From: Halanaerobium saccharolyticum
Lineage (GTDB): Bacteria; Bacillota; Halanaerobiia; Halanaerobiales; Halanaerobiaceae
Direction: 5' to 3'
Assembly (NCBI RefSeq): GCF_003053565.1
Contig: NZ_QAXS01000006.1
Span: 62,001-126,000, forward strand
DNA: 64,000 bases
A program made the position numbers and the translations under genes. Within the stretch, counting starts at the first letter, position 1, and each line of letters starts with the position of its first letter. This document shows, piece by piece, positions 62,759 to 64,000 of the stretch. The notes beneath the pieces are model-generated. The model saw only the letters and a list, made by a program, of their open reading frames with translations, did not search any database and had not been told where the DNA came from.

Positions 62759-64000
62759 TTATCTAGAAAGTAACTTTGTAGCTTCTTCTCTGAAATCTGC
62801 TGCAGCTTCTGCAGGAGTTTTCATACCATAAATTACTTCCCAGTACTGATCAGCAAATGCTGTAGTTACTTCTGAGAATGCAGGTGGCTGTAATGGAAGT
62901 ACAGGACCAGCGTTTTCAGCAGCTACTTCGATGAAATCAAATACAGCCTGATCATATTCGTCTGCGTCAGCTTTTAGAGCTGCTCTAACTTCACTGTTAG
63001 TAGGTACTCCACGATCTGTACCGATTACTTTACCAGCTTCAACATTGTTGAACCAGAAGTTTAAGAAAGTCATTACTTCTGCTGGATGCTCAGTATTTTT
63101 AGCAGCAGTCATAACCATTGCAGGCTTCATGAATCTACCTTCCTGAACTTCGTCTTCAGCTCTTGGATATAGGAAAGGTTGTAGAAGTTTGCCAGCACCA
63201 TTAGAAATAGCAGGTAACTGATTACTCCAGTAGTTAGTTGCAGTTGCAGCTTCACCCTTAGTTACAGGATCCTGCTCAATTGCACCAGGAGCTTCCTGTC
63301 TCTGCATAGCATCCTGAACTACACCAGCTTCAATTAATTCTAAATCATAGTTCATGTAATCTACAAATAACTGATCATCGTCATAACCTAAAGACTTTCC
63401 ATCTTCACTAAAGAAGCTCTGACCGTGCTGTCTTAACCAAACAACAAAACCATTACCTTCTTCCTGAGATGCAGGAGTTGCTGCACCTAAAATACCTAAT
63501 TCTTCATTTAACTTTTTGAACATTTCTGCTCTATCTTCCCAGGTATCTTCTGGAGAAGGATAATCTACACCAGCAGCGTCAAATAATTCTTTATCATAGT
63601 AACCAGCAGGAGCGTTTACACCAGTAGCAAGTCCCATCTGCTTACCATAAGCTCTACCCATTTCCAGGTATGATTCACCAATTTTACTTACATCTAAAGT
63701 TCCATCTTCAATAAATGGATCTAATTCTAATAACTGATCATTTTCAACATAACTTGCCATCATTTTTCTTACATGCTGAATAATATCAGGTAAGTTATCT
63801 CCAGCGGCCTGAGCATTCATCTTATCCCAGTATCCACCCCAACCAGTATATTCTGGCTGAATTTTTATGTTAGGATATTCTTCTTCGAACATTTCAATAA
63901 CTCTTAAAGTTCTTTCGTGACGACTCTGTGAACCCCACCAGGCGAAACGTAAAGTAACTTCTTCGTCCTGAGCCATTGCAGCAACACTAAGTGATAAGGA
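62759..64000 (-). CDS. ABC sugar-binding protein, 5' end cut by window edge
   Basis: At least 414 residues; the frame stays open to the window edge. Reading back from the internal Met at 63976 gives SLSLSVAAMAQDEE, the end of a Sec/lipoprotein-type signal peptide, so the true start lies beyond 64000. The mature part has the family-1 binding-protein pattern: LRFAWWGSQSRHERTLRVIEMFE, PNIKIQPEYTGWGGYWDKM, and PAEVMTFLNFWFNN. It should capture pectin oligosaccharides and deliver them to the two permeases downstream. The substrate is inferred from the locus. Confidence 0.93.
   Translation of the reverse strand, partial: SLSLSVAAMAQDEEVTLRFAWWGSQSRHERTLRVIEMFEEEYPNIKIQPEYTGWGGYWDKMNAQAAGDNLPDIIQHVRKMMASYVENDQLLELDPFIEDGTLDVSKIGESYLEMGRAYGKQMGLATGVNAPAGYYDKELFDAAGVDYPSPEDTWEDRAEMFKKLNEELGILGAATPASQEEGNGFVVWLRQHGQSFFSEDGKSLGYDDDQLFVDYMNYDLELIEAGVVQDAMQRQEAPGAIEQDPVTKGEAATATNYWSNQLPAISNGAGKLLQPFLYPRAEDEVQEGRFMKPAMVMTAAKNTEHPAEVMTFLNFWFNNVEAGKVIGTDRGVPTNSEVRAALKADADEYDQAVFDFIEVAAENAGPVLPLQPPAFSEVTTAFADQYWEVIYGMKTPAEAAADFREEATKLLSR

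Overview
The window is an AT-rich, gene-dense bacterial chromosome segment. It has strong AGGAGG-type ribosome binding sites, a saccharolytic gene content, an H-NOX chemoreceptor and no respiratory genes. My inference is a fermentative anaerobic Firmicute, most likely of the Halanaerobiales (Halanaerobium/Halocella-like); no rRNA or other marker is present to prove it. Most genes lie on the minus strand in operons. I see no phage, insertion sequence, CRISPR array or complete tRNA/rRNA gene.

Layout. 1-1.7 kb: a muropeptide pair (truncated dipeptide epimerase plus NlpC/P60 hydrolase). 1.9-7.4 kb: a lactose/galactose operon (ROK regulator, galE, galK, GH42 beta-galactosidase) with a palindrome at its promoter and a tRNA-Arg remnant between galE and galK. 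7.6-8.3 kb: a SprA-like putative metalloprotease. 8.4-13.6 kb: an alpha-galactoside operon (GH4 melA, MFS permease, GH13 alpha-glucosidase) with a divergent AraC regulator. 13.7-15.2 kb: DegV protein and a methyltransferase. 15.4-24.3 kb: a beta-glucuronide operon (GPH permease, GUS, HAD phosphatase, NagZ-type GH3) beside an AraC regulator fused to a degenerate GH39-like domain. 24.8-33.8 kb: mixed genes, including an H-NOX chemoreceptor and a GGDEF/EAL protein with an eroded GGDEF site. 34.1-36.5 kb: cellobiose phosphorylase. 36.6-39.6 kb: a repeat lipoprotein whose signal peptide is out of frame, a small membrane protein and an AEC transporter.

The last 24 kb (39.7-64 kb) is a pectin utilisation locus. 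A secreted 1255-residue PL9-type lyase cuts pectin outside. A binding-protein ABC importer (5' end cut by the window edge, no ATPase here) brings in oligosaccharides. A cytoplasmic GH28 and an alpha/beta hydrolase trim them. UxaC, UxaB and UxaA take galacturonate to 2-keto-3-deoxygluconate. UxaE (tagaturonate epimerase) joins the fructuronate and tagaturonate branches, so glucuronate released by the GUS operon could use the same enzymes. Two Gfo/Idh dehydrogenases, an old-yellow-enzyme-type flavoprotein with a Cys cluster, an FAD flavoprotein and a MATE-like carrier sit in these operons with no obvious textbook step; they are the best candidates for unexplained biology here.

At the fine scale, four intergenic palindromic elements built on ACCGGG/CCCGGT (15.4, 18.1, 24.4 and 24.7 kb) form two related hairpin families, one with compensatory base changes. 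A 93-bp element with 17-bp perfect terminal inverted repeats lies at 15.24-15.33 kb.
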